DNA of 23,682 bases from DASWRT01 sp036403035. GTDB taxonomy: Bacteria > Pseudomonadota > Alphaproteobacteria > ATCC43930 > CGMCC-115725. Shown piece by piece: positions 15,883 to 23,682 of the stretch. The position numbers and the translations under genes were made by a program. Position 1 is the stretch's first letter; each line of letters opens with the position of its first letter. The notes below the pieces were generated by a model, which saw nothing but the letters and a program-made list of their open reading frames with translations, did not search any database and was not told the origin of the DNA. Location: positions 1-23,682 of the forward strand of contig DASWRT010000318.1 in NCBI GenBank assembly GCA_036403035.1, written 5' to 3'.

Positions 15883-16254
15883 TCGCCGTCACTCTCTCGC
15901 CGTTGTCGGGTCTCGCGGGTTGCGCGGCTTTCGGTTCGGTCGCGCAACTTTTAGGTATATGCCAAGTTGCTGGGATAGAGTTAACGCGAGGTTTCCCGCA
16001 ACTGAAATTTCGAATGGTTCCCGAACGGTGCGGCCGCGTCCGCCGGCGCTGGCGCCAGCCGTGCCGGACGAGCCGGAAAACTCTCGGCACGGGCCGTCCT
16101 TCGTAACGATGGGCGGGTCCAGCCGGGAAAACGCTGCTCGCCTGTTATGGTTCATTGCCGGCGGCGTATTAATTCCGAAGGTCGAGAGAGATGCCGCTCG
16201 ATGCCGGATGCGTGATGACCGGTTCGAAACCGATCCGTTAGGCGGGGTGGGTTG
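15883..16254. other. 372-nt non-coding gap
   Basis: It separates the DUF882 gene from the 3' end of the iron-type ABC operon. It contains the GTTGCGCG hairpin listed separately and, on the minus strand, a TTAATA/CATAAC pair with a 17-nt spacer around 16150-16180 that might be a weak promoter for the DUF882 gene. An 88-codon minus-strand frame (15889-16155) has no ribosome binding site, poor codon bias and no known motif. A short CGGTT-CGA-AACCG dyad at 16220-16232 follows the ABC operon. Confidence 0.45.
15919..15952 (+). terminator. GC-rich hairpin followed by four T in the DUF882 upstream region
   Basis: Perfect 8-bp stem GTTGCGCG (15919-15926) and CGCGCAAC (15941-15948) with a 14-nt loop, followed directly by TTTT. 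It looks like an intrinsic terminator on the plus strand, yet the nearest plus-strand gene ends 650 nt upstream. On the minus strand it would lie in the DUF882 leader and might instead be a regulatory structure. Confidence 0.35.
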
Positions 16255-17340
16255 TCAGAAGGCGCGTGGCACGACCCAGCCGTCGGTCGCCGCGAGCCGG
16301 ACCGGACTGCCGGGTTCCGGCGCCGCCCCCGGATCGGAATGCATCAGCAGCGGCACGTCGGGATGCATCTCCGGCGACAGTTCGACGGCGATGTGGCCGC
16401 CCTGGTAGGTGGCGCGGCGCACGATCGCGCGGAATCCCGCTTCGCCCTCCGTTGCTAGGCGCAGATCCTCCGGCCGCAGGCAGAGCAGGGCCGGTCCGGC
16501 GGGCTGAGCGGCGGCGGCACGTGCCGCAAGGATGGTGCCGTCCGACAGGCGCACCGGCACGCGGCCGTCATTGACCGGTCCGGCGACGTGCGCCGGCACC
16601 AGCCCGCACCGTCCGACGAAGCGCGCGGCCGCCTCCGTCGCCGGCTCGCGATAGATCGCGTGCGGCGCCGCGGCCTGCACGATGCGGCCAGCCTCCATCA
16701 CCGCGATCCGGTCGGCGAGCGCCATCGCCTCACCCTGGTCGTGCGTGACGTACAGCATCGTCGCACCGGTCCTGCGATGGAAATCGTCGAACTCGTCGAG
16801 CATGCTGGCGCGGAGATGCATGTCGAGGTTGGCGAGCGGCTCGTCGAGGAGCACCAGCGCCGGCTCCATGACAAGGCAGCGCGCGAGGGCGACGCGCTGG
16901 CGTTGTCCGCCCGACAGTTCCGCGATCCGACGCCGGCCCAGCCCGGCGAGACCGACAAGGTCGAGCGCCGCCTCCACCTTGCCTGCGCGCTCCCGCCGCT
17001 TCAACCGGCGGACCGCGAGCGGGTAGCCGACATTGCCGGCGACGTCCATGTGCGGCCACAGCGCGTAGTTCTGGAACACGATCCCGACGCCGCGCCGCTC
17101 CGGCGGCACATGACGGCCGCGGCTGGACGCGACGATGTCGCCGAGGCGGATCTCGCCGTCGTCGACCGTCTCGAACCCGGCGACGAGCCGCAGCAGCGTG
17201 GTCTTGCCGCACCCGGACGGACCCAGGATCGCGACGAACTCGCCATCGCCCACGGCAAGCGATACGTCGTCGACGGCCGCCGTCGCCGCCGCCGCCGCGC
17301 CGAATTTCTTGGAGACGCGCTCGATCGTCAGGCGTGCCAC
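16255..17340 (-). CDS. Iron-type ABC importer ATPase (FbpC/AfuC/PotA-like)
   Basis: Nucleotide-binding subunit of a ferric-iron/polyamine-class ABC importer, 361 residues. Motifs: Walker A GPSGCGKTT (40-48), Q-loop VFQNYALWPHM (Gln90), signature LSGGQRQR (142-149), Walker B VLLDEPLANLD (163-173), H-loop VTHDQ (His200). The C-terminal ~110 residues form a TOBE-like regulatory domain (LLCLRPEDLRLA). The short N-terminal insertion of Ala residues comes from a GCC-rich tract. The GTG start overlaps the permease stop by 13 nt. It is the last gene of the minus-strand string; whether it carries iron, phosphonate or another substrate depends on the binding protein. Confidence 0.92.
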   Translation of the reverse strand: MARLTIERVSKKFGAAAAATAAVDDVSLAVGDGEFVAILGPSGCGKTTLLRLVAGFETVDDGEIRLGDIVASSRGRHVPPERRGVGIVFQNYALWPHMDVAGNVGYPLAVRRLKRRERAGKVEAALDLVGLAGLGRRRIAELSGGQRQRVALARCLVMEPALVLLDEPLANLDMHLRASMLDEFDDFHRRTGATMLYVTHDQGEAMALADRIAVMEAGRIVQAAAPHAIYREPATEAAARFVGRCGLVPAHVAGPVNDGRVPVRLSDGTILAARAAAAQPAGPALLCLRPEDLRLATEGEAGFRAIVRRATYQGGHIAVELSPEMHPDVPLLMHSDPGAAPEPGSPVRLAATDGWVVPRAF

Positions 17341-18995
17341 GGCAGAACCCCTTCCGGCAACCGGCGGCCGGCAGCCGTCGCGAGCGCCATCAGCGTCAGC
17401 GTGACCAGCACCGCCAGCATCGCGAGGGCGGCGGCGGGCGCGTTGTCGCCGGCCTGCTCCAGGCCGAACACGACCACGCCCAGCGTCTCGTTGCCGGACG
17501 ACCAGAGCAGCGCCGAGACGGTAAGCTCGTTGAATGCGACGAGGAAGACGAGGAGAGCGCCTGCGCCGGCCGCCGGCGCGACGAGTGGCGTCACGATCGT
17601 GAGGAGCCGCCTTGCGAATCCGGCGCCGCTCATCCGCGCGGCCTCCTCGTAGGCGGGGTCGGTCTGCAAGCAGCCGGCGACCGCGGGCCGCAACGCCAGC
17701 GTGAGGAAGCGCGCGAGATAGGCGAAGAGGATGATCCAGGGCGTGTCGTACAGCGCCATGCCGAGGAGCGGAAGCGGCTTCAGGAAGACGAGGATGCAGG
17801 CGATCGACAGCACCGTGCCCGGCACCGCGTAAGGCAGTTCGGCGGCGCGGTTGAGGAAGCGCGTGACGCGGTCCCGGCGGCGCGTGACGAGGTAGGCGAG
17901 CCCGATCGACACCGGCATCAGGAGCGCCGCGCTCGCCGCCGCCAGGCCGAAGCTGTTGCGGAAGGCGCGGGCGGTCGCCGCATGCTGGAGTAGCACATAG
18001 CGGTAATTGTCGAGCGTCGCGGTGTCCCAGCGAAGCGGCACGCCGTACGCGCCGACCAGGGACGTCCCGAGCAGCGCGGCGAGCGGCATGACGACCAGAA
18101 GGCCGATCAGCAGCCAGGCGGCGGCTTCGGCCGGCAGCCGCCATCGTCCAAGCGGAGCCGTCGCGATCCGCGCGCCGGTCGTCAGGGTCGTCCGTGCGTT
18201 GCTGCGGCGATTGATCGCCTCCTGCGCCGCGACGCCGACCGCCGCCACGACGCCCAGCAGCAGCGACAGCGCCGCCACGTCCGGAAGGACCCGCGGGCCG
18301 AATCCGGCGAGCTTCTGATAGATCAGGACCGTCAGAACGCTGTAGCCGCCGGGAATGCCGAGCAGCGCCGGCGTCCCGAAATTGCCGATGCACGAGACGA
18401 AAGCGAGCGCCGCGCCGGCCGTGACCGCCGGCAGCGACATCGGAAGGACAATTGTCGCAAGACGCCGCCACGGGCCGGCGCCCGCCGCCTGGGCCGCTTC
18501 CAGCGCCTCTCGCGGCAAGGTCCGCAGTCCGGCGCGCAGCGCCAGGAAGACGAGCGGCGCGTGCTCGATGCCCAGCAGCAGGCTGATGCCGCCGAAACCG
18601 TAGAGCGGATGCGGCGTCCCCGGCGGCGGCGCGAGCCCGAGCGGGCGCAGCAGCGGGCTCGCCGGGCCGCACAGCTCGATCCAGGCGATCGCGGTGATCT
18701 GTGCCGGTATCATCAGCGGCAGCATGAAGGCGAACACCATTGCCCCGCGGAAGCGGACGTCGGTGAGCGAAACCAGCAGCGCCGCGCTGCCGCCGAGCAG
18801 GAGCGAGACCGCCGTGCCCGCGGCTGCCGTCGCGAGCGTATGGTCGAGCGCGGTCCAGGTCGCCGGCGCCGCGAGCACGCGCGTCAGCGCGGTCAGGTCG
18901 ACGCGGCCCTCCGGCATCAGCCCCGCCGCCGCGAGCCGTACGGCCGGAACCACGGCGAGCAGGAGCACGACGGTGCCGAGGAGGGCGGCGAACAC
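17328..18995 (-). CDS. Fused two-domain permease of iron-type ABC importer (FbpB-like)
   Basis: Inner-membrane permease of 555 residues made of two tandem permease domains, about twelve membrane helices in all, as in FbpB/SfuB/ThiP proteins. Each half has an EAA coupling loop: EALEAAQAAGAGPWRRLATIV in the first, and YEEAARMSGAGFARRLLTIV in the second. Only one gene is therefore needed to form the channel. The start is uncertain: no ATG, GTG or TTG in frame lies closer to the binding protein stop than this GTG, leaving a 89-nt gap. The open frame continues upstream, and a CTG overlapping the binding protein stop is the only way to close the gap. Confidence 0.88.
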   Translation of the reverse strand: MFAALLGTVVLLLAVVPAVRLAAAGLMPEGRVDLTALTRVLAAPATWTALDHTLATAAAGTAVSLLLGGSAALLVSLTDVRFRGAMVFAFMLPLMIPAQITAIAWIELCGPASPLLRPLGLAPPPGTPHPLYGFGGISLLLGIEHAPLVFLALRAGLRTLPREALEAAQAAGAGPWRRLATIVLPMSLPAVTAGAALAFVSCIGNFGTPALLGIPGGYSVLTVLIYQKLAGFGPRVLPDVAALSLLLGVVAAVGVAAQEAINRRSNARTTLTTGARIATAPLGRWRLPAEAAAWLLIGLLVVMPLAALLGTSLVGAYGVPLRWDTATLDNYRYVLLQHAATARAFRNSFGLAAASAALLMPVSIGLAYLVTRRRDRVTRFLNRAAELPYAVPGTVLSIACILVFLKPLPLLGMALYDTPWIILFAYLARFLTLALRPAVAGCLQTDPAYEEAARMSGAGFARRLLTIVTPLVAPAAGAGALLVFLVAFNELTVSALLWSSGNETLGVVVFGLEQAGDNAPAAALAMLAVLVTLTLMALATAAGRRLPEGVLPWHA

Positions 18996-19084
18996 CGTCT
19001 CGCCGGGCGGCGGCCACCATCGCGACGCGGATGCGCCGGCCGCGGCGGGGACGTCCGATCCGGCCGTGATGGCGGGGGCGGCGG

Positions 19085-20074
19085 TCAGCCGCCGAAGAGG
19101 TCCGCGAATGTCTTCTTCAACTCCTCTTCCCGCGCCGCAACCTTGCCGGCGTCGATCGACAGGATCTTGAGCTTGTCCGCAGGCGGGAAGCCGGCGGGCG
19201 GAGCGACGTCCTTGCGCGCCGGCAAGAAGCCCTGGCGTGCCGCAAGCTCCTGCCCGTCCTTCGAGAGGACGAAGTCGATGAAGGCGTGCGCAGCGTCCGG
19301 GTTTTTCGCCGTCCGCAGCACGGCGACCGGTTCGGTCACCGCCGTCACGCCCTCTTCGGGGAAGACGAAATCGACCGGCGAGCCTTTCTGCTTCGCGTTC
19401 AGCGCCATGAAATCGACGGCGACGCCGTACAGGCGCTGTCCGCCCGCCACGGCGGACAGGACGGCGCCGTTGCCGCGCGCCGCCGTCGCGCCGTTCCGCG
19501 CGAGGTCCACGAAGTAGCCGGGACCGAAGACGTGCTCGTCGGAGAGCGCTGCCATGTGGATGAGCGCGGCGCCGGAATAGAGCGGGCTCGGCACGATGAC
19601 CTGTCCCTTGGCGTCCGGCGCGAGCAGATCCTTCCATGAGGACGGGCGCTTCGCCGCCGCCGCGTTGACCATGATGCCGGTCGTGATCAGCTTGGACCCG
19701 AAATAGGTGCGGTCCGGGTCGTAGGCTTCCGGCGGGAGCGCCGCGACGTCCACGTCCGGCAGCGCCGTCAGGCGCTTGTCCGTCTTGAGCTGCTCCATCG
19801 TCACCGCGTCGGCGATGAAGAGCACGTCGGGGCGGGGCGCTCCGCCGGCCAGCTCCGCCTGCAGCTTGTTCATCACCTCCGTCGTGCCCGAGCGGAAGGT
19901 CTCCACCTTGACCTTGGGATAGCGCTTCGTGAAGGCGTCGACGGTCTCGGCGGCGATCTTGTCGGGCTGCGAGGTGTAGAGCACGAGCGGGCCGGCGGGC
20001 TCGGCCGCGCCGGCGGTTCGCAGTACGACCGCGGCGGCGAGCAGAAAGGCGGCGCCGGTCACGCGCGAGATCAC
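19085..20074 (-). CDS. Periplasmic binding protein of an iron-type ABC importer
   Basis: Family 1 extracellular solute-binding protein of 329 residues with a Sec signal peptide (hydrophobic core FLLAAAVVLRT, likely cleavage after AGAA near residue 20). It resembles AfuA/FbpA-type proteins: LVLYTSQPDKIAAETVDAF, then PDVLFIADAVTMEQL, SPLYSGAALIH, VDFVFPEEGVTAVTEPVAVL and a C-terminal AARQGFLPAR. Ferric iron is the likeliest cargo, but the metal-binding Tyr pair is not obvious, so 2-aminoethylphosphonate or a similar ligand remains possible. The GTG start is well supported by AAGGGAGG 6 nt upstream, located inside the end of the O-antigen-ligase-like gene, which it overlaps by 4 nt (GTGA). Confidence 0.88.
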   Translation of the reverse strand: MISRVTGAAFLLAAAVVLRTAGAAEPAGPLVLYTSQPDKIAAETVDAFTKRYPKVKVETFRSGTTEVMNKLQAELAGGAPRPDVLFIADAVTMEQLKTDKRLTALPDVDVAALPPEAYDPDRTYFGSKLITTGIMVNAAAAKRPSSWKDLLAPDAKGQVIVPSPLYSGAALIHMAALSDEHVFGPGYFVDLARNGATAARGNGAVLSAVAGGQRLYGVAVDFMALNAKQKGSPVDFVFPEEGVTAVTEPVAVLRTAKNPDAAHAFIDFVLSKDGQELAARQGFLPARKDVAPPAGFPPADKLKILSIDAGKVAAREEELKKTFADLFGG

Positions 20075-21504
20075 GATGGGCCTCCCTTGTTTCGTCCGAC
20101 GTCCGCTCCGGCATAGCCTATGCCGGTTTCCCGACCGTCTCGTGAAGCCTCTCCCGCATCGGCCGTCGCGGCGAGCAGGCAGGCGGTGAGGACGAGCGTC
20201 GCCAGCCACCAGCTCTGCCAGACGCCGTAGCTGACGCCGAAGACCAGCAGCGCCGCGGCGGCCGTGCCGGTCGCCGCAGCCCGCGTGGTCGGCGTCGCGA
20301 TCCGGCGGAGCGCGGCGCACAGGGCGACGACGAATGCGGCGACGGCGAGCGCGCCCGGTACGCCCAGTTCCAGCCAGACCTGCAGGAAGCCGTTGTGCGG
20401 ATGCAGCGGCAGGAGCTGCTCGGTGAGCATCTCCGGCCCGCCATTGCGGCCCCAGCGGAAGACGGAGATCTCGTCGCCGCCGTGCGGGATCGCGCGCGAC
20501 GCATCGAAGCCTTGGCCGACGAGCCCGTCCGGTTGGAAGATGTGCCCGGCGACGAAGCGCCAGATCGTCAGGCGATGGTGCGTCGAGGTCGGAATCGGCA
20601 GGTCCATCGACCAGATCGCCTGCGGGCTCGGCAGCATGCGGGCAAGCGGCGGCCCGAGCAGCAGCACCAGGACGGTAACGGCCGCGAGGGCGCCGATGAC
20701 GGCGCGCGGCCGCCACCGCGCCGCGGCGGAGACGGCGGTGAGCGTGACCAGCGCGAGCTTCGCGGCGAGGCTGATCGTCGCGAAGATCGCGACGGCCGCA
20801 CCGGCAAGCAATGCGGCCACGGCGGCGATCCTCAGTATCGCAAAGCGGCGCGTCTCTACGCGCCCGATTACGGTCGGCCACGCCGGCCCGACGGCGAGGG
20901 CGAGAACGGTGGCGCCGCGGTCGGGCGCGCTCATCAGCGATTCGCGCGGACGCGCGCCGGTCCAGGCAAGCCCGCCTTTGAGGAACCGGGTCAGCTCGTT
21001 CCCGCTCCACATGTCGGCGGCGATCAGCAGCAGGCCGAGCGTCAAGCCGAGCAGCAGGGCGATACGGACGATCCGGCGCTGTGCCGGGTCGAGGCGCCGG
21101 GCCGGCTCGAACAGGACGGCGCCGCACAGCAGGACGCCGAGAAACTGCGCCGCGCCGCCCGCGCTGAAGCGGGGCGCCAGCGACCACGGCGCCGTCGCCA
21201 GCGCCCACAGCGCGAGCGCCGCGAGCGGCGCCGCGACGGCGAGCGGCGGCAGCGCCAGAGCGACCGCGCCGCTGCCGCCGCGCCACCGCAGCAGCAGCAC
21301 CGCCACCGCCGCGAGCACGAGGAGCGACGCCATGGAGAGCGGCGCGAAGACCGAGAGCGGCAGGCCGACGGCCGCCGTCACGGCGAGCACGTGTCCGGCA
21401 TGCAATGCGCTCGCTGGCGCTGCCGCCAAGCCGCTGGCGGCGGACGGCGGACGGGCTGTTGTTTCTCCCGGTGCCGCCATCGGAACGGTCGAACGCGCGC
21501 TCAT
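20071..21504 (-). CDS. O-antigen ligase/polymerase-like membrane protein
   Basis: Polytopic inner-membrane protein of 477 residues with about ten to twelve hydrophobic segments, of the Wzy/WaaL O-antigen ligase superfamily. The long periplasmic loop carries the family marks: STHHRLTIW (308-315), GLVGQGFDASRAIP (327-340) and LHPHNGFLQVWLELG (367-381), with His370 in the position typical of the ligase motif. It should polymerise or transfer an undecaprenyl-linked polysaccharide. The ATG overlaps the glycosyltransferase stop by 4 nt (ATGA), and its own stop overlaps the binding protein start (GTGA). Ligase and polymerase cannot be told apart from sequence. Confidence 0.88.
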   Translation of the reverse strand: MSARSTVPMAAPGETTARPPSAASGLAAAPASALHAGHVLAVTAAVGLPLSVFAPLSMASLLVLAAVAVLLLRWRGGSGAVALALPPLAVAAPLAALALWALATAPWSLAPRFSAGGAAQFLGVLLCGAVLFEPARRLDPAQRRIVRIALLLGLTLGLLLIAADMWSGNELTRFLKGGLAWTGARPRESLMSAPDRGATVLALAVGPAWPTVIGRVETRRFAILRIAAVAALLAGAAVAIFATISLAAKLALVTLTAVSAAARWRPRAVIGALAAVTVLVLLLGPPLARMLPSPQAIWSMDLPIPTSTHHRLTIWRFVAGHIFQPDGLVGQGFDASRAIPHGGDEISVFRWGRNGGPEMLTEQLLPLHPHNGFLQVWLELGVPGALAVAAFVVALCAALRRIATPTTRAAATGTAAAALLVFGVSYGVWQSWWLATLVLTACLLAATADAGEASRDGRETGIGYAGADVGRNKGGPS

Positions 21505-22754
21505 GCCGTTGCCGGCGGGTGGCACCGCGCGGCGCTGGGCGGCTGAGGCGCCGGTGCGCCGGCGTTTCCAAGCATCTCGCGGTAGAGCGCCTGCACCGCG
21601 CCGGCGATGGCGGTTTCGGCGTATTCGCCTTCCACCGTGCGGCGCGCCGCCGCGCCGAGGCGTCGCCGCAGCGCCGGATCGGCCGCCAGCCTCGCCAGTG
21701 CGTCGGCGAGCGCGGCGGCGTCGCGTACCGGCACGAGCAGCCCGTTCGCCTCGTGCCGCACCAGCTCGCGGCAGCCGGGGACGTCCGTTGCAAGCATCGG
21801 GCGGCCGCAGGCGGCGGCTTCGAGAAGCGCCTTGGGCAGGCCCTCGCGATAGGACGGCAGCAGCGCGATCGACGCGTGCCGCCAGATCTCGGCGATGTCG
21901 TCGCGGTGGCCCCACCACTCGGCGACGCCCTCCGCCTGCCAGCCGCGCAGCGTCGCCTCCGGGATCGAGCGCGGGTTCGCCGGGTCGGGGCGGCCGACCA
22001 GCGCGAGCCGCAGCGCAACGCCGCGCTGCCTCAGCTTCCGGCTCGCCTCGACCGCCTCGCCGACGCCCTTGTCCCACAGCATGCGCCCGACCAGTGCGGC
22101 GATGGGAACGGCGCCGGCATCCGCCGCCGCCGGGTCCGGCGTCGGCGCGAGCCGCGCGATGTCGACGCCGGAGCCGCGGACGAGCGCGATGCGCTCGGCG
22201 GCGACCAGTCCCGATCCGGCGAAGAAGGCGCGGTCGTCCTCGTTCTGCACCAGCAGGCGGCTGCCCGGCCGGTCGAGCAGGAAGCGGAACGCCGACGTGA
22301 CGGCCGGGCGCAGCAGCCGCGCCGCCGGAGTCGCCGACGCGAAGACGAAGCCGAGCCCGGCGAGCGCGTTGACGACGGAAGGCACGCCGGCGAGACGCGC
22401 CGCCAGCGCGCCGTAGAGCACCGGCTTCAGCGCGACGTGATGGACGAGGTCCGGCCGTTCGCGACGGTAGAGGGCATAAAGCTCGCGCACCGCCGCCGCT
22501 TCGCGCAGCGGATCGGCGCTGCGCCGGTCAAGCCGCCGCAAAGGGACGAGGCGGAAGCCCTCGGCGCCGATCGCCTCGCCGTGGCTGTCGACGCGGGTGG
22601 CGACGACGACCTCGCAGCCGAGATCGCGGGCCGCCCGCGCCATCGGCAGGCGGTGCGAGCAGAAATACCAGTCCTCGGTGACGACGAAGAGGATCTTCGG
22701 ACGCGGCCGGCGCTGCGCCGCCGCCGCAGCCGTCGGTGCATTGCCGGCGTTCAT
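21501..22754 (-). CDS. GT4-family glycosyltransferase
   Basis: Retaining GT-B glycosyltransferase of 417 residues, expected to add a sugar from a nucleotide donor to a lipid-linked glycan on the cytoplasmic face. The N-terminal domain starts KILFVVTEDWYFCSHRLPMA (20-39) and contains HHVALKPVLYG (105-115), a pattern seen in PglA-like transferases. The donor-binding C-terminal domain has VGRMLWDKG (222-230) with basic Arg224/Lys229 and the E-x7-E motif in YREGLPKALLEA (Glu304, Glu312). The start ATG overlaps the asparagine synthase stop by 4 nt. The last ~20 residues are Pro/Ala-rich and look dispensable. Donor and acceptor sugars are unknown. Confidence 0.92.
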   Translation of the reverse strand: MNAGNAPTAAAAAQRRPRPKILFVVTEDWYFCSHRLPMARAARDLGCEVVVATRVDSHGEAIGAEGFRLVPLRRLDRRSADPLREAAAVRELYALYRRERPDLVHHVALKPVLYGALAARLAGVPSVVNALAGLGFVFASATPAARLLRPAVTSAFRFLLDRPGSRLLVQNEDDRAFFAGSGLVAAERIALVRGSGVDIARLAPTPDPAAADAGAVPIAALVGRMLWDKGVGEAVEASRKLRQRGVALRLALVGRPDPANPRSIPEATLRGWQAEGVAEWWGHRDDIAEIWRHASIALLPSYREGLPKALLEAAACGRPMLATDVPGCRELVRHEANGLLVPVRDAAALADALARLAADPALRRRLGAAARRTVEGEYAETAIAGAVQALYREMLGNAGAPAPQPPSAARCHPPATA

Positions 22755-23682
22755 CCCGCGGCGGCGGCGGGAACGGCTGCGGCGGCCAGCGCGGCCGTGC
22801 GGGATGCCGCCGCGCCGTCCGGCGCCTCCATTGCAGTCTGCTCGCGCTCCAGCCATGCCTGGAACATCAGCACCGCCCACAACCGGTGCTGATGGTTGGC
22901 GCGGCCGGAGAGGTGCGCCGTCCACGCCGCCCGGACCGGCTCGGCAGCGATGTATCCCTCGCGCCGCAGCCGCGCCGGATCGAGGAGGTCCTCGGCCCAG
23001 CCGCGCAGCGGGCCACGCAGCCAGCCGTCGATCGGCAGGGCGAACCCGCTCTTCGGCCGATCCGTGAGGGAAGGCGGCACGTACCGGGCGAGGACTTGTC
23101 GGAGCAGCCACTTGCTGCGCCCGTCGCGGATCCGCATCGACGGCGGCAGCCGCCACGCGAACTCGACGACGCGGTGGTCGAGGAGCGGCACGCGCGCCTC
23201 CAGAGCGACCGCCATGCTCGCCCGGTCGACCTTGGTCAGGATGTCGTCCGGCAGATAGGTCGCCATGTCGAAAAGCTGGAACCGCTCGACCGGATCGCCG
23301 GCCGCCACCGCAGCGGTCAACGCCGGATCGTCGAGCGCCGTCGCCGCGGGATCCCGGCCGGCGCCGGGCACCAGATCCTCGCCGGTCCACAGCGTCACCA
23401 GCCGCCGATAGGCGCGGCCGGCATCCTCGGGCGCCGCGAGCAGCGCTGCGAGCTTGTGCAGCTTGTCGCCGAGCTGCGGCGGACGGACCCCGGAGGGCAG
23501 CAGCGCGGCCGCGCGATCCCAACGGGCCGGCGGAACGGCGGCGAGCAGGCCGGCGGCGGCGCGGCGCAGCGGCGCCGGCAGCGCCGCCGCGCGGGCAAGC
23601 CGGGAGGCGGCGAGGTGCCGGTTGTAGCCGGCGAAAAGCTCGTCGCCACCATCGCCCGAGAGCGCGACCGTGACGTGGCGCC
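22751..23682 (-). CDS. asnB: Asparagine synthase, glutamine-hydrolysing (C-terminal part, cut by window edge)
   Basis: The visible 310 codons cover most of the synthetase domain of an AsnB-type enzyme; the glutaminase domain and start lie outside the window. The motif VALSGDGGDELFAGYNRH is present near the cut end, and TYLPDDILTKVDRASMAVAL followed by EARVPLLDHRVVEFAWRLP is highly characteristic. DRPKSGFALPIDGWLRGPL further marks the family. In surface-polysaccharide clusters such enzymes are often thought to amidate sugars rather than make free asparagine; its position before a glycosyltransferase and an O-antigen-ligase-like gene fits that. The C-terminal ~25 residues are Ala-rich. The symbol is used for the family, not a proven role. 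Confidence 0.9.
   Translation of the reverse strand, partial: RHVTVALSGDGGDELFAGYNRHLAASRLARAAALPAPLRRAAAGLLAAVPPARWDRAAALLPSGVRPPQLGDKLHKLAALLAAPEDAGRAYRRLVTLWTGEDLVPGAGRDPAATALDDPALTAAVAAGDPVERFQLFDMATYLPDDILTKVDRASMAVALEARVPLLDHRVVEFAWRLPPSMRIRDGRSKWLLRQVLARYVPPSLTDRPKSGFALPIDGWLRGPLRGWAEDLLDPARLRREGYIAAEPVRAAWTAHLSGRANHQHRLWAVLMFQAWLEREQTAMEAPDGAAASRTAALAAAAVPAAAAG

Noticed and set aside
15889..16155. 88-codon minus-strand frame in the 372-nt gap
   Set aside because: No ribosome binding site, mixed third-position base use unlike neighbouring genes, and no recognisable motif.
16220..16232. CGGTTCGAAACCG resembling a tRNA T-arm
   Set aside because: No acceptor, D or anticodon stems could be built around it, and no CCA end follows. 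It is a 5-bp dyad only.
17277..17300. GCC-type trinucleotide run in the iron-type ATPase gene
   Set aside because: It keeps the reading frame and only adds a few Ala residues near the N terminus. Such runs are common in GC-rich genomes and show no sign of a functional repeat.

Overview
The window is GC-rich chromosomal DNA, almost all of it coding, with tightly packed gene strings that often share 1-4 nt at stop/start junctions. The gene content points to an alphaproteobacterium: an ECF biotin transporter of bioMNY type with a BioR-like box, a SAM-cyclase-ATPase-TPR signalling protein of the kind common in Rhizobiales and Rhodospirillales, and a DUF882 Tat-exported protein. This placement is inference from gene content. 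No mobile element, CRISPR array, rRNA or tRNA was found.

Layout. (1) 1-2992, minus strand: acyl-CoA thioesterase, bioM, bioN, bioY and the start of an AMP-forming acyl-CoA ligase, a five-gene string with gaps of at most 7 nt. Divergent from it is an enoyl-thioester-reductase-like gene (3049-4065), so the biotin uptake genes sit among acyl-thioester enzymes. (2) 4066-4870: sparse region with one small, probably tail-anchored protein and a hairpin. (3) 4871-10224, plus strand: a ChaA-type Ca2+/H+ antiporter overlapping a complete HisJQMP-type polar amino-acid ABC importer, followed by an M14 AstE/AspA-type zinc amidohydrolase, so an imported amino-acid derivative may be deacylated inside the cell. 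(4) 10225-10391: two strong hairpins between convergent genes. (5) A patatin-like protein with altered catalytic motifs (minus) is divergent from a roughly 1150-residue adenylate/guanylate cyclase with SAM, STAND-like ATPase and TPR parts (plus). (6) A DUF882/M15-like Tat-exported zinc peptidase relative (minus) converges on the cyclase, followed by a 372-nt non-coding gap. (7) 16255-23682, minus strand: asparagine synthase (cut by the window edge), GT4 glycosyltransferase, O-antigen-ligase-like protein, then an iron-type ABC importer (binding protein, fused permease, ATPase). The first four genes are joined by 4-nt overlaps, so polysaccharide assembly genes and the transporter look like one operon.

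Nothing here is a clear new defence or mobile system. The points most worth a second look are the acyl-enzyme/bioMNY cluster with its candidate BioR site, the patatin-like protein with non-standard catalytic residues, the cyclase with Arg at the usual adenine-selecting Lys position, and the translational coupling of a surface-polysaccharide gene to an iron-type binding protein.
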